The notes beneath the pieces were generated by a model, which worked only from the letters and a program-made list of their open reading frames with translations, had not been told where the DNA came from and made no database searches. The translations under genes were made by a program, and so were the position numbers. DNA of 64,000 nt from an uncultured Pelagibacteraceae bacterium (GTDB taxonomy: Bacteria > Pseudomonadota > Alphaproteobacteria > Pelagibacterales > Pelagibacteraceae), in contig CACKYN010000005.1 in assembly GCA_902604355.1 (NCBI GenBank), positions 1 to 64,000 on the forward strand. The letters are read 5' to 3'. Below are positions 29,566 through 40,218 of this stretch, piece by piece. Position 1 is the stretch's first letter; each line of letters begins with the position of its first letter.

Positions 29566-30669
29566 TTACAATACGTATGGTTCTGGCCTTGCGCTATTGC
29601 CTAACACTCTTTCGACTGAAAAATCACTAATATCAATTGTTTGGTAAGATCCCGTTGTAATTAGTTCTGTTAATGCTCTACCTATACCAGGTGCTTGCAT
29701 TAATCCCCTTCCAGTAAAACCAGATGCCATATAAACATTTTCATATTTTGGATGCTTACCAACCACTGCATTGTTATCTAATTTGTTGCAATCGTAATAT
29801 CCAGCCCATCCACCTGTTAGTTTCAGTTCTTCAAAAGCTGGGATTCTTTTTGCTAATGCTGGCCAAACTAATTCTTCAAAATCATTCCATGCTGGTTCTA
29901 AATCATTAGCGTCAAAAACTGAAATAGGTGATCCAGCTAGGTATTCACCACCCTCTGGTCTCCAATAAACACCTGTTGTTAGATCTCCTGTTAGAGGCAT
30001 TTCTTTAATATATTTTGGACATTTAACCCTAAATACCGTGTGCTTCTGAGGTACTACAGGAATATCTTCAAGTAATTTTTTTGTCCAACACCCAGCAGCA
30101 GAAACAATAGTTTTAGCCTTAACTTCAGAAATGTTTTTAATTTCTCCTTTAATAAATTCAGCTCCAAGTTCAATTGCTTTACTTTTTAAAGCGGTATGAA
30201 AAAGGAAGGGGTCAATCCAACCTTCAGTTTGATTATCGGTATAAGTTGCTGTTTCTATTCCCTCATTATTTATATAGGGAAATATATCTGATAATTCTGA
30301 CCCTTTAATATTTTTTGTTCCTGCTTCACACTTTTTATGATTTTCTAATGCTCTGTATTGTTCTTCAGCATGTTCAGGTCCGAACATTAATAAATAACCA
30401 TTTGTTACCATACTAGCAGTAGGGTTTGGATTTTTTTTAGTTTTTAATAATTGTGGTATTTGATTAATAAATTCTTTAGCAAATTTTCCTAATAAAATAT
30501 TTTCTTTTTGAAAAAATTGTCGTCTAAATCCACCTAAAGATAATGGGAATGATGCAGTTTTGTATGTTGGGTCTTTCTCGATTACTTTAACTTTTCTACC
30601 CTCTTTAGATAAAAAATAAGCTGTAGCTGCCCCAATAATTCCACCACCTATTACTACAACATCATCCAT
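29566..30669 (-). CDS. FAD-dependent oxidoreductase (DAO family)
   Basis: N-terminal 'VVIGGGIIGAATAYFLSKEGRKVKVIEKD'; C-terminal 'NVYMASGFTGRGLMQAPGIGRALTELI'. Confidence 0.85.
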   Translation of the reverse strand: MDDVVVIGGGIIGAATAYFLSKEGRKVKVIEKDPTYKTASFPLSLGGFRRQFFQKENILLGKFAKEFINQIPQLLKTKKNPNPTASMVTNGYLLMFGPEHAEEQYRALENHKKCEAGTKNIKGSELSDIFPYINNEGIETATYTDNQTEGWIDPFLFHTALKSKAIELGAEFIKGEIKNISEVKAKTIVSAAGCWTKKLLEDIPVVPQKHTVFRVKCPKYIKEMPLTGDLTTGVYWRPEGGEYLAGSPISVFDANDLEPAWNDFEELVWPALAKRIPAFEELKLTGGWAGYYDCNKLDNNAVVGKHPKYENVYMASGFTGRGLMQAPGIGRALTELITTGSYQTIDISDFSVERVLGNSARPEPYVL

Positions 30670-30670
30670 A

Positions 30671-31138
30671 TTAGTTTATCATTATAAGATTAATATTGAG
30701 GAATAGTGCAAAGCAACACCAAAGTAAATAAGGAATCATTAAATAGGAACTAACTACATTGACACGTTTAAATCTTAAAATGAGATTAATTATCAGTCCA
30801 ATTAATAAAATTAAAATAAATAAAGCTAAGACCATATTCTGAAAAACAAAGAAAACTACACTCCAAGTTGTATTAAACACTAGATGAATTAAATAAACAT
30901 AAACAGTATTTTTATTCCTATTTTTTGAGTGCCAAAATAACCATATTGCAAGTGTCATCATCAAATATAAGGTCGTCCATACAGGTCCAAAAACCCAATC
31001 AGGAGGATTAAAGGTTGGTTTATTCAAAAGTGAATACCACGGCTCTTTATAATTAATTGTTGCTAAGCTTCCAATAACTGAAGCTCCAAAAGTTACCAAA
31101 AGAAAGGATATAAAAGTTAAAAATTTATTTTTAAACAT
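30671..31138 (-). CDS. TspO/MBR family protein
   Basis: Five TM; 'PWYSLLNKPTFNPPDWVFGPVWTTLYLMM', 'VFNTTWSVVFF'. Confidence 0.92.
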   Translation of the reverse strand: MFKNKFLTFISFLLVTFGASVIGSLATINYKEPWYSLLNKPTFNPPDWVFGPVWTTLYLMMTLAIWLFWHSKNRNKNTVYVYLIHLVFNTTWSVVFFVFQNMVLALFILILLIGLIINLILRFKRVNVVSSYLMIPYLLWCCFALFLNINLIMIN

Positions 31139-31161
31139 GTTAGTAATATATACGATTAACT

Positions 31162-31920
31162 ATGAATAAAAAAACAATATGGATCACAGGCGGAAGTACA
31201 GGTATTGGTAAAGCTCTAGCTATTAAATTTTCTAGTAAAGGATGGAATGTTGCAGTTTCTGCAAGAAGAGTGGAATTATTAAATGAACTTTGTGATCAAT
31301 ATGAGAATATTACAGCTTTTCCATTAGATGTTACTCATAAAGAAAATTGCTTAAAAGTATTCAATGAAATTAAAAATAAATTTAATGATATTGATATTTG
31401 TTTTTTTTCAACTGGGACATGGAACCCAAAAAAAGAAAAAGATATTGATGTAGAACAAATGGAAGAGGTATTTAAAGTTAATTTTTTTGGGACTGTAAAT
31501 ACCATAAAAGCTGTTGAACAACACTTTAAAGACAGAAAAAATGGTGTAATTACTATTGTTTCCTCTATTGCTGGTTACAGAGGTCTGCCTAATTCTACAG
31601 GCTACGGTCCATCTAAATCTGCACTAAACAATTTAGCTGAAAGCCTATATTTTGATTTCAAAAGATCTAACGTACGTGTTTGTTTAGTATCACCTGGGTT
31701 TATAAAAACTCCTATGACAGATAAAAATGATTTTAAAATGCCTTTCTTAAAAACACCAGAATATGCTGCAGATCAAATTTATGATGGTTTAGTTAATAAA
31801 AAGTCTTTTGAAATTCATTTTCCAAAAGCACTTACACTTACACTTAAAATTTTAAGTTTTCTACCTAGTAAGTTATATTTTAATTTAGTAGGTCGATTGA
31901 CAAAATATCAAAAGAAATAA
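31162..31920 (+). CDS. Short-chain dehydrogenase/reductase
   Basis: 'ITGGSTGIGKALA', 'SSIAGYRGLPNSTGYGPSKSAL', 'VSPGFIKTPMT'. Confidence 0.88.
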   Translation: MNKKTIWITGGSTGIGKALAIKFSSKGWNVAVSARRVELLNELCDQYENITAFPLDVTHKENCLKVFNEIKNKFNDIDICFFSTGTWNPKKEKDIDVEQMEEVFKVNFFGTVNTIKAVEQHFKDRKNGVITIVSSIAGYRGLPNSTGYGPSKSALNNLAESLYFDFKRSNVRVCLVSPGFIKTPMTDKNDFKMPFLKTPEYAADQIYDGLVNKKSFEIHFPKALTLTLKILSFLPSKLYFNLVGRLTKYQKK

Positions 31921-32469
31921 TTAATCTTTAACAAATACTACAGTCAGCTCAGCAACTTTAAAACCAAATTTTGTCATTGTAGCTCTATTGATTGCGACAC
32001 GTTCATCTTGTTTAAAAATCCAATCATCAAATGTGATTTTTAATTCTCTTCCTTTTACTGGAACTAATAAAACATATTCAAATTTAAAGGCTGGACCATA
32101 TGAATAACCTTTAGCTTTACCTACAACATCTCCTGCAGTTCCCTCATAATTATGTTCATCAATTTTATTTATTGTCCATTCCCTGTCTTGGACTTCACCA
32201 TCATCCCAATTAAATGTTTCTTTTAAAACTAATTTTTTACCGTCCCACGTCCCATTTAAATCAGCACTAAATTGTCTTGTAACTTTACCCGATCTATTTT
32301 GTAAAACACCCCATGCCTTCAAATTTCCACTTAAATATTCTTCAATTATCAACCTTGGTTCTTTATTTTTAAAATCTTCTGGTTTCATAGCACTATTGTT
32401 TGAACAACTTGTAATTAAGAAAGCACAAATTATCAATAAAATAGATTTAATTGTTTTTATATTTTGCAT
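31921..32469 (-). CDS. DUF3833-like lipoprotein
   Basis: Lipobox-type signal 'LLIICAFLITSCSNNS'; 'FNWDDGEVQDREWTINKIDEHNYEGTAGDVVGKAKG'; family context with Cfa/DUF1365. Confidence 0.75.
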   Translation of the reverse strand: MQNIKTIKSILLIICAFLITSCSNNSAMKPEDFKNKEPRLIIEEYLSGNLKAWGVLQNRSGKVTRQFSADLNGTWDGKKLVLKETFNWDDGEVQDREWTINKIDEHNYEGTAGDVVGKAKGYSYGPAFKFEYVLLVPVKGRELKITFDDWIFKQDERVAINRATMTKFGFKVAELTVVFVKD

Positions 32470-32486
32470 AAATGTCCTTTTATCAG

Positions 32487-33665
32487 TTATTTGTTTTGAA
32501 GTGAAAATTGAATCAGATCTATATTCTTTGATTTAAAGCCAGCTTCACAATAAGATAAATAAAATTCCCACATTCTCTTAAATTTTAAATCAAAACCTTG
32601 ATTTTTAATTAACTCCCATTTTTTGATAAATTGATTCCTCCAAATTTCTAAAGTATCAGCATAATGATCTGCATATGAGATATATGAGTTAATTGTCAGT
32701 CCATTATCTGAAACATATCTATTTATGCTGTTTTTATTAGGAAGAAATCCTCCAGGAAAGATATATTTTTGAATAAAATCTTGTTTATTTTTATATCTAT
32801 CAAACAAATTATCATCAATTGTTATTGCTTGAATAGCTGCTTTGCCACCTACTGATAAATTATTTTTGATTGTTTTAAAATATCCGTCAAGATAATTTTG
32901 CCCGACAGCTTCGATCATTTCGATTGAAGCAATAGAATTATATTTTCCCTGTAAATCTCTGTAATCTTTAATCTCAATATTAACTTTTTCATTTAAACCA
33001 CATTTGTGAATTCGCTCTTTGGCATATTCAAATTGTTTTTTTGAAATAGTAATACAATCAAGTTTTACATCATATTTTTTACCTAAATACTCAGCAAAAC
33101 CACCCCACCCACAACCAATTTCTAAAACTTTGTCACCATTATTCGGTTTAATAAGATCAATTAATTTTTGATATTTATTATTTTGTGCTTCAGATAAGTT
33201 TTTTGAATTTTCATTAAATATAGCACTCGAATAAGTTAAAGTATCATCAAGCCATAATGAAAAAAATTCATTCCCTAAATCATAGTGCTTAGCGATATTC
33301 TCCTTACTCCTACTCTTGGTGTTTTTAATGATTTTATTTTTAATATAATTAATTATGGGAATATCTAATAAACCTGAAAACCTGTGAATAATTTTTATAT
33401 TTCTTGCAGTAAGCTCAATCAAATTTGAGAGATTATCTGTTTCAAATTCACCTCTCATATAAGACTCGGCAAAACCAATACTTCCACCACGTATTAAATT
33501 ATAATTAAAATTTGGTTTTTTAATAATTATATTAGCACTAAGTGGTTCTTCTTGATTTCCAAACTTGAGAAGTTCTCCATCAAAGGTTTTAATCTCTAAA
33601 TAGCCATAATCAATCTTACTCAAAAAATTAAATACTAATTTATCTGATATTTTGTTTAAAAACAT
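32487..33665 (-). CDS. Cyclopropane-fatty-acid synthase-like SAM methyltransferase
   Basis: 'IAKHYDLGNEFFSLWLDDTLTYSSAIF', 'VLEIGCGWGGFAEYLGKKY', 'SIEMIEAVGQNYLDGYF', 'QKYIFPGGFLPN'. Confidence 0.9.
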   Translation of the reverse strand: MFLNKISDKLVFNFLSKIDYGYLEIKTFDGELLKFGNQEEPLSANIIIKKPNFNYNLIRGGSIGFAESYMRGEFETDNLSNLIELTARNIKIIHRFSGLLDIPIINYIKNKIIKNTKSRSKENIAKHYDLGNEFFSLWLDDTLTYSSAIFNENSKNLSEAQNNKYQKLIDLIKPNNGDKVLEIGCGWGGFAEYLGKKYDVKLDCITISKKQFEYAKERIHKCGLNEKVNIEIKDYRDLQGKYNSIASIEMIEAVGQNYLDGYFKTIKNNLSVGGKAAIQAITIDDNLFDRYKNKQDFIQKYIFPGGFLPNKNSINRYVSDNGLTINSYISYADHYADTLEIWRNQFIKKWELIKNQGFDLKFKRMWEFYLSYCEAGFKSKNIDLIQFSLQNK

Positions 33666-34429
33666 TAATTCTCAACTGTTAAATTATTTTTAATATTAAG
33701 TTTTTTTTTAACTAATCTTATTCCTTTTAACCATAATTTGAACGCTTCAAAATGTATCGCAGAAATAATTTTTAGAGTCATTAAAGGATGTTTTAGATAA
33801 GATTTAATTAATTGGGTACTATTCAGATCATTTCTTACACCATCTTGAGAAGCAAACAAAATCTTTCCATCTTTATCATATTGATCAATAATTACTGATA
33901 ATTTATCTCCTGGTTTTAATATTTTAAAAAAGTACTGACAGTCCATTTCAATAAATGGAGATACATGAAATTTCTTTGAGCAATTATTCTTTATTAAATT
34001 ATTTTTGTTATCCACCCTAAACACATAAGTATGTTGTTCTCCAAAAGTATTTTTTACTTCATATAAAATTGATACCAACTGTTCTTGATTGTCGTAAATA
34101 AAAAAAATACTAAGAGGATTAAAAACGTATCCCAATATTCTTGGGTAACACAAAAGTTTAATTTTAATATTTTCTGATTTAATATTATTTTGTTTTAGGT
34201 GTTTTTCTACCCATTTGGTTAATGATGAACCGTCTCGTTCTCCATGATCTTTTTCTTGAAAACTTATTAAATTAAAACGATTTAGAGAAAAAAATCTTAT
34301 TTTATCATTCAAAGTCTCAAGTTCAGATAAATCTATCAACAATGAAAAAACTTTATATTTAAAGAAGTGCTTTTTAGGTTTAAATCGTTTATGGATTACT
34401 GTTCCAGTATATATACAAGAGTTAATCAT
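33665..34429 (-). CDS. DUF1365 family protein
   Basis: 'IYTGTVIHKRFKPKKHFFKYKVF', 'PRILGYVFNPLSIFFIYD', 'KKFHVSPFIEMDCQYFF'. Confidence 0.88.
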   Translation of the reverse strand: MINSCIYTGTVIHKRFKPKKHFFKYKVFSLLIDLSELETLNDKIRFFSLNRFNLISFQEKDHGERDGSSLTKWVEKHLKQNNIKSENIKIKLLCYPRILGYVFNPLSIFFIYDNQEQLVSILYEVKNTFGEQHTYVFRVDNKNNLIKNNCSKKFHVSPFIEMDCQYFFKILKPGDKLSVIIDQYDKDGKILFASQDGVRNDLNSTQLIKSYLKHPLMTLKIISAIHFEAFKLWLKGIRLVKKKLNIKNNLTVEN

Positions 34430-35660
34430 TAAGGTTATTCAGCATTTCAATAGATGATTTTATTCCATCTTCATGAAATCCGTAACCAAAATAACTTCCA
34501 CAAAAAAGTAGATCTTTTTGATTTTGTAATTTAGAGAGCTCGTGTTGCGTATCTAATGCTATTTGATCATAATATGGATGAGTAAATCTAACTTTTTTAA
34601 GTATTTTTGACTTATCAATCTCAAAATATGGATTTAAGGTCAAAAAAATATCTTGTTCACACTTTAAATTTTGTAACAAATTTAACCAATAACTAATTGA
34701 GTTCTTTTCAACATTTTTATCGTCGATAGATGAATTCCAAGAACTCCAAGCTTTTTTGTTCTTAGGCATAGCTCTAACATCCGTATGAATATACGCGATA
34801 TTTTCTTTATAGCTAAAATTAGATAGAATTTTTTTCTCGTCCTCTGTTGGATTATCGATTATTTCTAAAGCTTCATCTGCATGAGTTGCTATGACTACTT
34901 TGTCATAATCAAAAAACTCACTTTGCCCTCCATAGTATAAATCAATACCTGAGAGCTTTCTTTTTAATTTTTTAACTTTATAATTTTTATAATGCTCACC
35001 ACTAATGTTTGATATGATGTGATTTACATAAGTTCTACTTCTATTTGATACCGTATACCATTGAGGTCTATTTTTTAATTTAAATAAACCATGATTTTGG
35101 AAAAATTTTAAAAAAAAATTTATTGGCATCTTACTTGCTTCTAATGGGGGCATTGACCAAATAGCTGAAACCATGGGAATTATATGGTAATCTACAAATG
35201 GTTTTGATAATCTATTTTTTTTAAGATATTCACCTAAAGTTAATTTTTCTTCTGAGATACTTTCTTGATCACTTTTTTTATAAAATTTAATTATATCAAA
35301 GAACATTTTTAAAAATTTTAAATTAAACAAATTTAATCTATTAGAGAAAATACCACTTATCCCTTTTCCACAATACTCAAAATTTGTATTATCAACTGAA
35401 ACCGAAAAAGACATGTCACTTTTTTCAATTTCAATACTATTTTCTTTAAAAAATTTTATTAAATTTGGGTATGTTTGAAAGTTAAATACAATAAAACCTA
35501 TATCAACAGAGACTTTTTTTTCTCCAAAAGTAAGGTCAATGGTATGTGAGTGGCCCCCAAAACGGTCTTCTTTTTCAAAAAGATCTACATGATGTTTTTT
35601 GGATAAATAGTATGCAGCACTTAAACCAGAAATACCTGAGCCGACAACAGCAATTTTCAT
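34422..35660 (-). CDS. FAD/NAD(P)-binding oxidoreductase (amine-oxidase/desaturase-like)
   Basis: 'KIAVVGSGISGLSAAYYLSKKHHVDLFEKEDRFGGHSHTI', 'FCGSYFGYGFHEDGIKSSIEML'. Confidence 0.88.
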   Translation of the reverse strand: MKIAVVGSGISGLSAAYYLSKKHHVDLFEKEDRFGGHSHTIDLTFGEKKVSVDIGFIVFNFQTYPNLIKFFKENSIEIEKSDMSFSVSVDNTNFEYCGKGISGIFSNRLNLFNLKFLKMFFDIIKFYKKSDQESISEEKLTLGEYLKKNRLSKPFVDYHIIPMVSAIWSMPPLEASKMPINFFLKFFQNHGLFKLKNRPQWYTVSNRSRTYVNHIISNISGEHYKNYKVKKLKRKLSGIDLYYGGQSEFFDYDKVVIATHADEALEIIDNPTEDEKKILSNFSYKENIAYIHTDVRAMPKNKKAWSSWNSSIDDKNVEKNSISYWLNLLQNLKCEQDIFLTLNPYFEIDKSKILKKVRFTHPYYDQIALDTQHELSKLQNQKDLLFCGSYFGYGFHEDGIKSSIEMLNNLND

Positions 35661-35666
35661 TAATTT

Positions 35667-38537
35667 TTATGCTGCATCTTCTTTAAACTCATCCATACTT
35701 GGACAAGTACAAAAAATATTTTTATCTCCATAAACATTGTCTACTCTTGCGACTGGAGGCCAAAATTTATTTGTTTTCAAGAATTTTGCAGGATACGCTG
35801 CTTGCTGTCTAGAATATTTGTGTTCCCATTCATCTGACGAAAGTTCAATATCAGTGTGAGGTGCATTTTTAATTGGATTATCTATTTTATCAAATTTACC
35901 CGACTTGATCATTTCTATTTCCGTTTTAATATTTATTAAAGTATCACAAAATCTATCCATTTCTGTTAAACTTTCACTCTCGGTAGGCTCTATCATCATT
36001 GTACCAGCAACTGGCCATGACATTGTTGGTGCATGGAACCCATAGTCTATTAATCTTTTTGCAATGTCTTCCTCACTCACACCCGTTTCACTTTTAATTG
36101 ATCTAATATCAATTATACATTCATGCGCAACATTCCCATTAGTACCTTTGTATAAAATTGGAAAATGGTTTTTTAATCTATGAGCTATATAATTAGCATT
36201 TAAAATGGCAACTTCTGTTGCTAATTTTAAACCTTGAGAACCCATCATTTTTATATACATCCATGAAATAGATAAAATACTTGAACTACCCCATGGTGCT
36301 GCAGAAACTGCGCCTATACCTGTTGCAGGACCACAATCTTTAACCACTGGATGATTAGGCAGATAAACTTGTAAGTGTCTTTTGCAACCAATTGGACCCA
36401 TACCTGGTCCTCCACCACCATGTGGAATACAGAAAGTTTTGTGTAAGTTTATATGACAAACATCTGGACCAAAATTTCCAGGTTTTGCAATACCTACGAG
36501 CGCATTTAGGTTTGCACCATCCATATAAACTTGACCACCATGTTTATGAACTAAATCACAGATATCTGATATTTTTTCTTCAAAAACACCATGTGTTGAT
36601 GGATATGTAACCATCAAAGCTCCAAGATTTTCTGAATGTGTTTCCGCTTTTTTCTTTAAATCTTCAAAATCTACATTCCCTTCATTATCACAATCAACTA
36701 CTACAACTTTCATTCCAACCATTTGTGCGCTTGCTGGATTTGTTCCATGTGCTGAGCTAGGTATTAAACATATATTTCTATTTTCATCACCTCTGTCTAA
36801 GTGATATTTTCGTATTACCATTAATCCCGCATATTCACCTTGAGCACCTGCATTCGGCTGAAGCGAAACTCCAGAAAAGCCAGTGATTGATCTTAGCCAA
36901 TTTTTAAGATCAGTGAACAATTCTCGATAACCCTCCATCTGTTCAACAGGCACAAACGGATGAGGCTCAGCTAATTCTCTCCATGAAATAGGTATCATTT
37001 CTGCAGTAGCATTTAGTTTCATAGTACATGAGCCTAGTGCAATCATGGTTCTGTTAAGAGCTATATCTTTATCTTCTAACTTTTTAAGATATCTAAGCAT
37101 TTCTGTCTCTGAATGGTATGAATTAAAAACAGGGTGTTCTAAATATTTAGAAGATCTAATTAAATTTTTTGGTAAATTTACTAAATTTGCTAAAGGATCT
37201 TCTTTTTTAATTGACTCTGCTGCATTAAAAATTTTTAGTAGTTGGTTTACTCTATAAACATTTTTTCTTTCATCGAAAGATACTGATAACATTTCCGAAT
37301 TTACTTTTCTAATATTAACTTTTTGATTTAAAGCATTTTCGAAAATCTGATCAGTCTTATCTTTGGTGATAATAGTTACAGTATCAAAAAAATAATCTGA
37401 ATATAATTCATATCCAGATTGTTTTATTTTATCAGCAAAATTTTTTGCTAATTGAGATACTCTTTCAGAAATATTTTTAATTCCCTCTGGACCGTGATAA
37501 ATAGCATATGCTGCTGACACAATTGCTAATAAGGCTTGAGCTGTACAAATGTTGCTTGTAGCTTTATCTCTTCTTATGTGCTGCTCTCTAGTTTGTAATG
37601 ATAATCTATAGGCTTTATTTCCGTGTCTATCCACTGAAACTCCTACTAATCTACCTGGTAAAGATCTTTTATATTCATCTTTTGTTGCAAAAAATGCTGC
37701 GTGAGGGCCACCATAACCCATCGGAATTCCAAACCGTTGAGAACTACCCACGGCTATATCAGCACCTAGTTCTCTTGGTGTTTTCAATTTAGCAAGTGAA
37801 AGTAAATCGCATGCAAGTATCGCTTTACCATTCTTTTTATGGATTTTACTTATTGATTCACTTGGATCTTTAATATCACCTAAAGTTCCAGGATATTGTA
37901 AAATTCCACATACAACATCTTCTTTTAAATTCTCTAAAACTTTATCTTCATTACCGACAAGAACTTTGAGCCCCATAGGTTCTGCCCTAGTTTTTACGAG
38001 ATCAATTGTTTGTGGATGACAGTTTTCTGATACAAATACTAGTTTGCAATCACTTTTATTTAACCTGTAACTCAAACCCACGGCTTCTGCAGCAGCTGTA
38101 CTTTCATCAAGTAAAGATGCATTAGCAATGTCCATACCAGTAAAATCGACAATCATCTGTTGGAAGTTCAGTAACATTTCTAACCTACCTTGAGCTACTT
38201 CTGGCTGATAAGGTGTGTATGAAGTATACCAGCCAGGATTTTCTAATATATTTCGTAAAATTACATATGGAGTATAAGTTCCGTAGTATCCCATTCCAAT
38301 AAAATTAGAGTAAATCTGATTTTTTTTTGAAATCACTTTTAATTTTCTTAGCGCTTCATATTCTGAATTAGACTCGCCAATATTTAGTTCACCTTTAAAC
38401 TGTATTTTTTCTGGAACAGTATTTTTTATAAGGTCATCTAAAGAACTATATTTAAGTTCACTGAGCATTTTTTTTTGATCTTCCTCAGACGGACCGATAT
38501 GTCTTCTCAAAAAATCTTTTTGTGAATTATGTAACAT
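35667..38537 (-). CDS. gcvP: Glycine dehydrogenase (decarboxylating), P-protein
   Basis: 956 aa; 'FIGMGYYGTYTPYVILRNILENPGWYTSYTPYQPEVAQGRLE', PLP site 'HINLHKTFCIPHGGGGPGMGPIG'. Confidence 0.97.
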   Translation of the reverse strand: MLHNSQKDFLRRHIGPSEEDQKKMLSELKYSSLDDLIKNTVPEKIQFKGELNIGESNSEYEALRKLKVISKKNQIYSNFIGMGYYGTYTPYVILRNILENPGWYTSYTPYQPEVAQGRLEMLLNFQQMIVDFTGMDIANASLLDESTAAAEAVGLSYRLNKSDCKLVFVSENCHPQTIDLVKTRAEPMGLKVLVGNEDKVLENLKEDVVCGILQYPGTLGDIKDPSESISKIHKKNGKAILACDLLSLAKLKTPRELGADIAVGSSQRFGIPMGYGGPHAAFFATKDEYKRSLPGRLVGVSVDRHGNKAYRLSLQTREQHIRRDKATSNICTAQALLAIVSAAYAIYHGPEGIKNISERVSQLAKNFADKIKQSGYELYSDYFFDTVTIITKDKTDQIFENALNQKVNIRKVNSEMLSVSFDERKNVYRVNQLLKIFNAAESIKKEDPLANLVNLPKNLIRSSKYLEHPVFNSYHSETEMLRYLKKLEDKDIALNRTMIALGSCTMKLNATAEMIPISWRELAEPHPFVPVEQMEGYRELFTDLKNWLRSITGFSGVSLQPNAGAQGEYAGLMVIRKYHLDRGDENRNICLIPSSAHGTNPASAQMVGMKVVVVDCDNEGNVDFEDLKKKAETHSENLGALMVTYPSTHGVFEEKISDICDLVHKHGGQVYMDGANLNALVGIAKPGNFGPDVCHINLHKTFCIPHGGGGPGMGPIGCKRHLQVYLPNHPVVKDCGPATGIGAVSAAPWGSSSILSISWMYIKMMGSQGLKLATEVAILNANYIAHRLKNHFPILYKGTNGNVAHECIIDIRSIKSETGVSEEDIAKRLIDYGFHAPTMSWPVAGTMMIEPTESESLTEMDRFCDTLINIKTEIEMIKSGKFDKIDNPIKNAPHTDIELSSDEWEHKYSRQQAAYPAKFLKTNKFWPPVARVDNVYGDKNIFCTCPSMDEFKEDAA

Positions 38538-38917
38538 TAACTAGAGCTCTCCTTTGCAAACTTATCGTATTCCTCTTTATTCATTAAACTATCTAACTCA
38601 GAAATATCTTTCATTTTTAATTTAAAAAACCAAGCTGCACCCTCAGGATCCTCATTTATTTTTGCAGGATCATCAACAATAGCTTGGTTTATATCAACAA
38701 CTTCCCCACTTACAGGTGTATAAACGTCACTCGCAGCTTTAGTAGATTCAACTACTCCAGCGGTTCCATCCTTTTCAACATTTGAGCCCTTCTCAGGTAA
38801 TTCTGCAAATACTATATCACCTAGCATTTCAGTTGCGTGTTGAGTTATACCAATTGTGGCTACATCTCCTGCTAAAGTAATCCACTCATGTTCTTTTGAA
38901 AATTTAACTTCACTCAT
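38537..38917 (-). CDS. gcvH: Glycine cleavage system H protein
   Basis: '[39 protein letters not shown]', lipoyl site '[19 protein letters not shown]'. Confidence 0.97.
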   Translation of the reverse strand: MSEVKFSKEHEWITLAGDVATIGITQHATEMLGDIVFAELPEKGSNVEKDGTAGVVESTKAASDVYTPVSGEVVDINQAIVDDPAKINEDPEGAAWFFKLKMKDISELDSLMNKEEYDKFAKESSS

Positions 38918-40020
38918 TAATTCACTCCTTTCACGTAACTTTTTTTGTAGAACGGTAACTTACAAATATTTGCTGGATGTTTTTTACCTCTTACCTCCAA
39001 TAAAATTTTAGTATCGATTTTAGAAAATTCTTTATCAACATATCCCATTGCTATTGGACCATTAATACTTGGACCAAATGTGCCGCTTGTTATTTCTCCA
39101 ATTGGTAACTCACTTTCATTAAAAATCTTTGTCTTTTCTCTAGCGATTAATCTGCCTTCAGGTTTAATTCCAACTCTTATTTGTTTTGCACCATCCTTAA
39201 TTTGATTAATTATTTTATTAGAGCCAACAAAACCTCCATTCGATAATCTTTCCTTTGATATTGCCCATTTAAGGTTTGCCTCTACTGGAGTTTTATTTAG
39301 GTCTAACTCATGACCATATAAACATAATCCAGCCTCTAATCTCAAAGTATCTCTTGCTCCAAGACCAATTAATTCTGCACCCTTCTTAATTAAGCTTTTT
39401 GTGAATTCTTCAGCTAAATCATTTAGAATGGATATTTCAAAACCATCCTCTCCTGTATATCCTGATCTAGTAACAAATAACTTTTGACCATTATAATCAA
39501 ACCAGTCACCAGTCATAAAAGTTAGGTGTTTAACCCCATTTATAGTTTCATTTAAAATTTCTACTGCTTTTGGACCTTGTATTGCAACTAGAGCTCTATC
39601 ATTACTTAATTCCATTTTATATTTTTTAGATAATATATTGTTTAAAATTTCAAAATCTTTTTCTTTGCATGCAGCATTTAAAATAATTAAGTATCCATTT
39701 TCCAGTTTGGTAATTATAAGATCATCATAAATACCTGCCTCTTCGTTCATAAGAAAACTGTACTTAGAGCAATTTTGTTGAAGATTTTTTAGATCTAAAG
39801 GAAAAATTTTTTCAAGATCGGATGTTAGATTTTCATTTCCATAAATAAATAACTGACCCATATGTGAAACATCAAAGATACCAGCATGTGATCTTGTAAA
39901 TTTATGCTCTTCTATGACACCTTTGCTATATTGAATTGGCATCTCATAACCAGCAAATTCAACAAACTTTGCCTGACAATCTTGATGTAACTTATTTAAA
40001 GATGTTTTTTTAATTTCCAT
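38917..40020 (-). CDS. gcvT: Glycine cleavage system T protein (aminomethyltransferase)
   Basis: '[21 protein letters not shown]', '[10 protein letters not shown]', '[12 protein letters not shown]', '[21 protein letters not shown]'. Confidence 0.96.
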   Translation of the reverse strand: MEIKKTSLNKLHQDCQAKFVEFAGYEMPIQYSKGVIEEHKFTRSHAGIFDVSHMGQLFIYGNENLTSDLEKIFPLDLKNLQQNCSKYSFLMNEEAGIYDDLIITKLENGYLIILNAACKEKDFEILNNILSKKYKMELSNDRALVAIQGPKAVEILNETINGVKHLTFMTGDWFDYNGQKLFVTRSGYTGEDGFEISILNDLAEEFTKSLIKKGAELIGLGARDTLRLEAGLCLYGHELDLNKTPVEANLKWAISKERLSNGGFVGSNKIINQIKDGAKQIRVGIKPEGRLIAREKTKIFNESELPIGEITSGTFGPSINGPIAMGYVDKEFSKIDTKILLEVRGKKHPANICKLPFYKKSYVKGVN

Positions 40021-40044
40021 ACTAACTCTTTGTACCCATCTGTA

Positions 40045-40187
40045 TATTTGCCTGAGAGTTTTACTCCTTCGGCGAGAATTTAATCTCTTTCCAGAGTTAA
40101 TATGTTACGGTCCTTTTACCTGAGAGTTTCCTGGGTGGTTGCTCCTTCGGTGTCACAATAAAATCGTGATCTCTCCCGTGGAGAAAT
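40045..40187 (-). promoter_or_regulatory. Tandem glycine riboswitch upstream of gcvT
   Basis: Minus strand carries two glycine-aptamer units: 'ggagagatcacg...gacaccgaaggagcaaccaccc...aaactctcaggtaaaaggacc' and 'ggaaagagatt...tctcgccgaaggagtaaaactctcaggca'; immediately 5' of gcvT. Confidence 0.93.
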
Positions 40188-40218
40188 AATCTAACATATA
40201 TTGGTTAATGTCAATATT

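Noticed and set aside
36392-37792. Short plus-strand ORFs antisense to gcvP
   Set aside because: gcvP is fully supported; these are low-complexity shadow ORFs.
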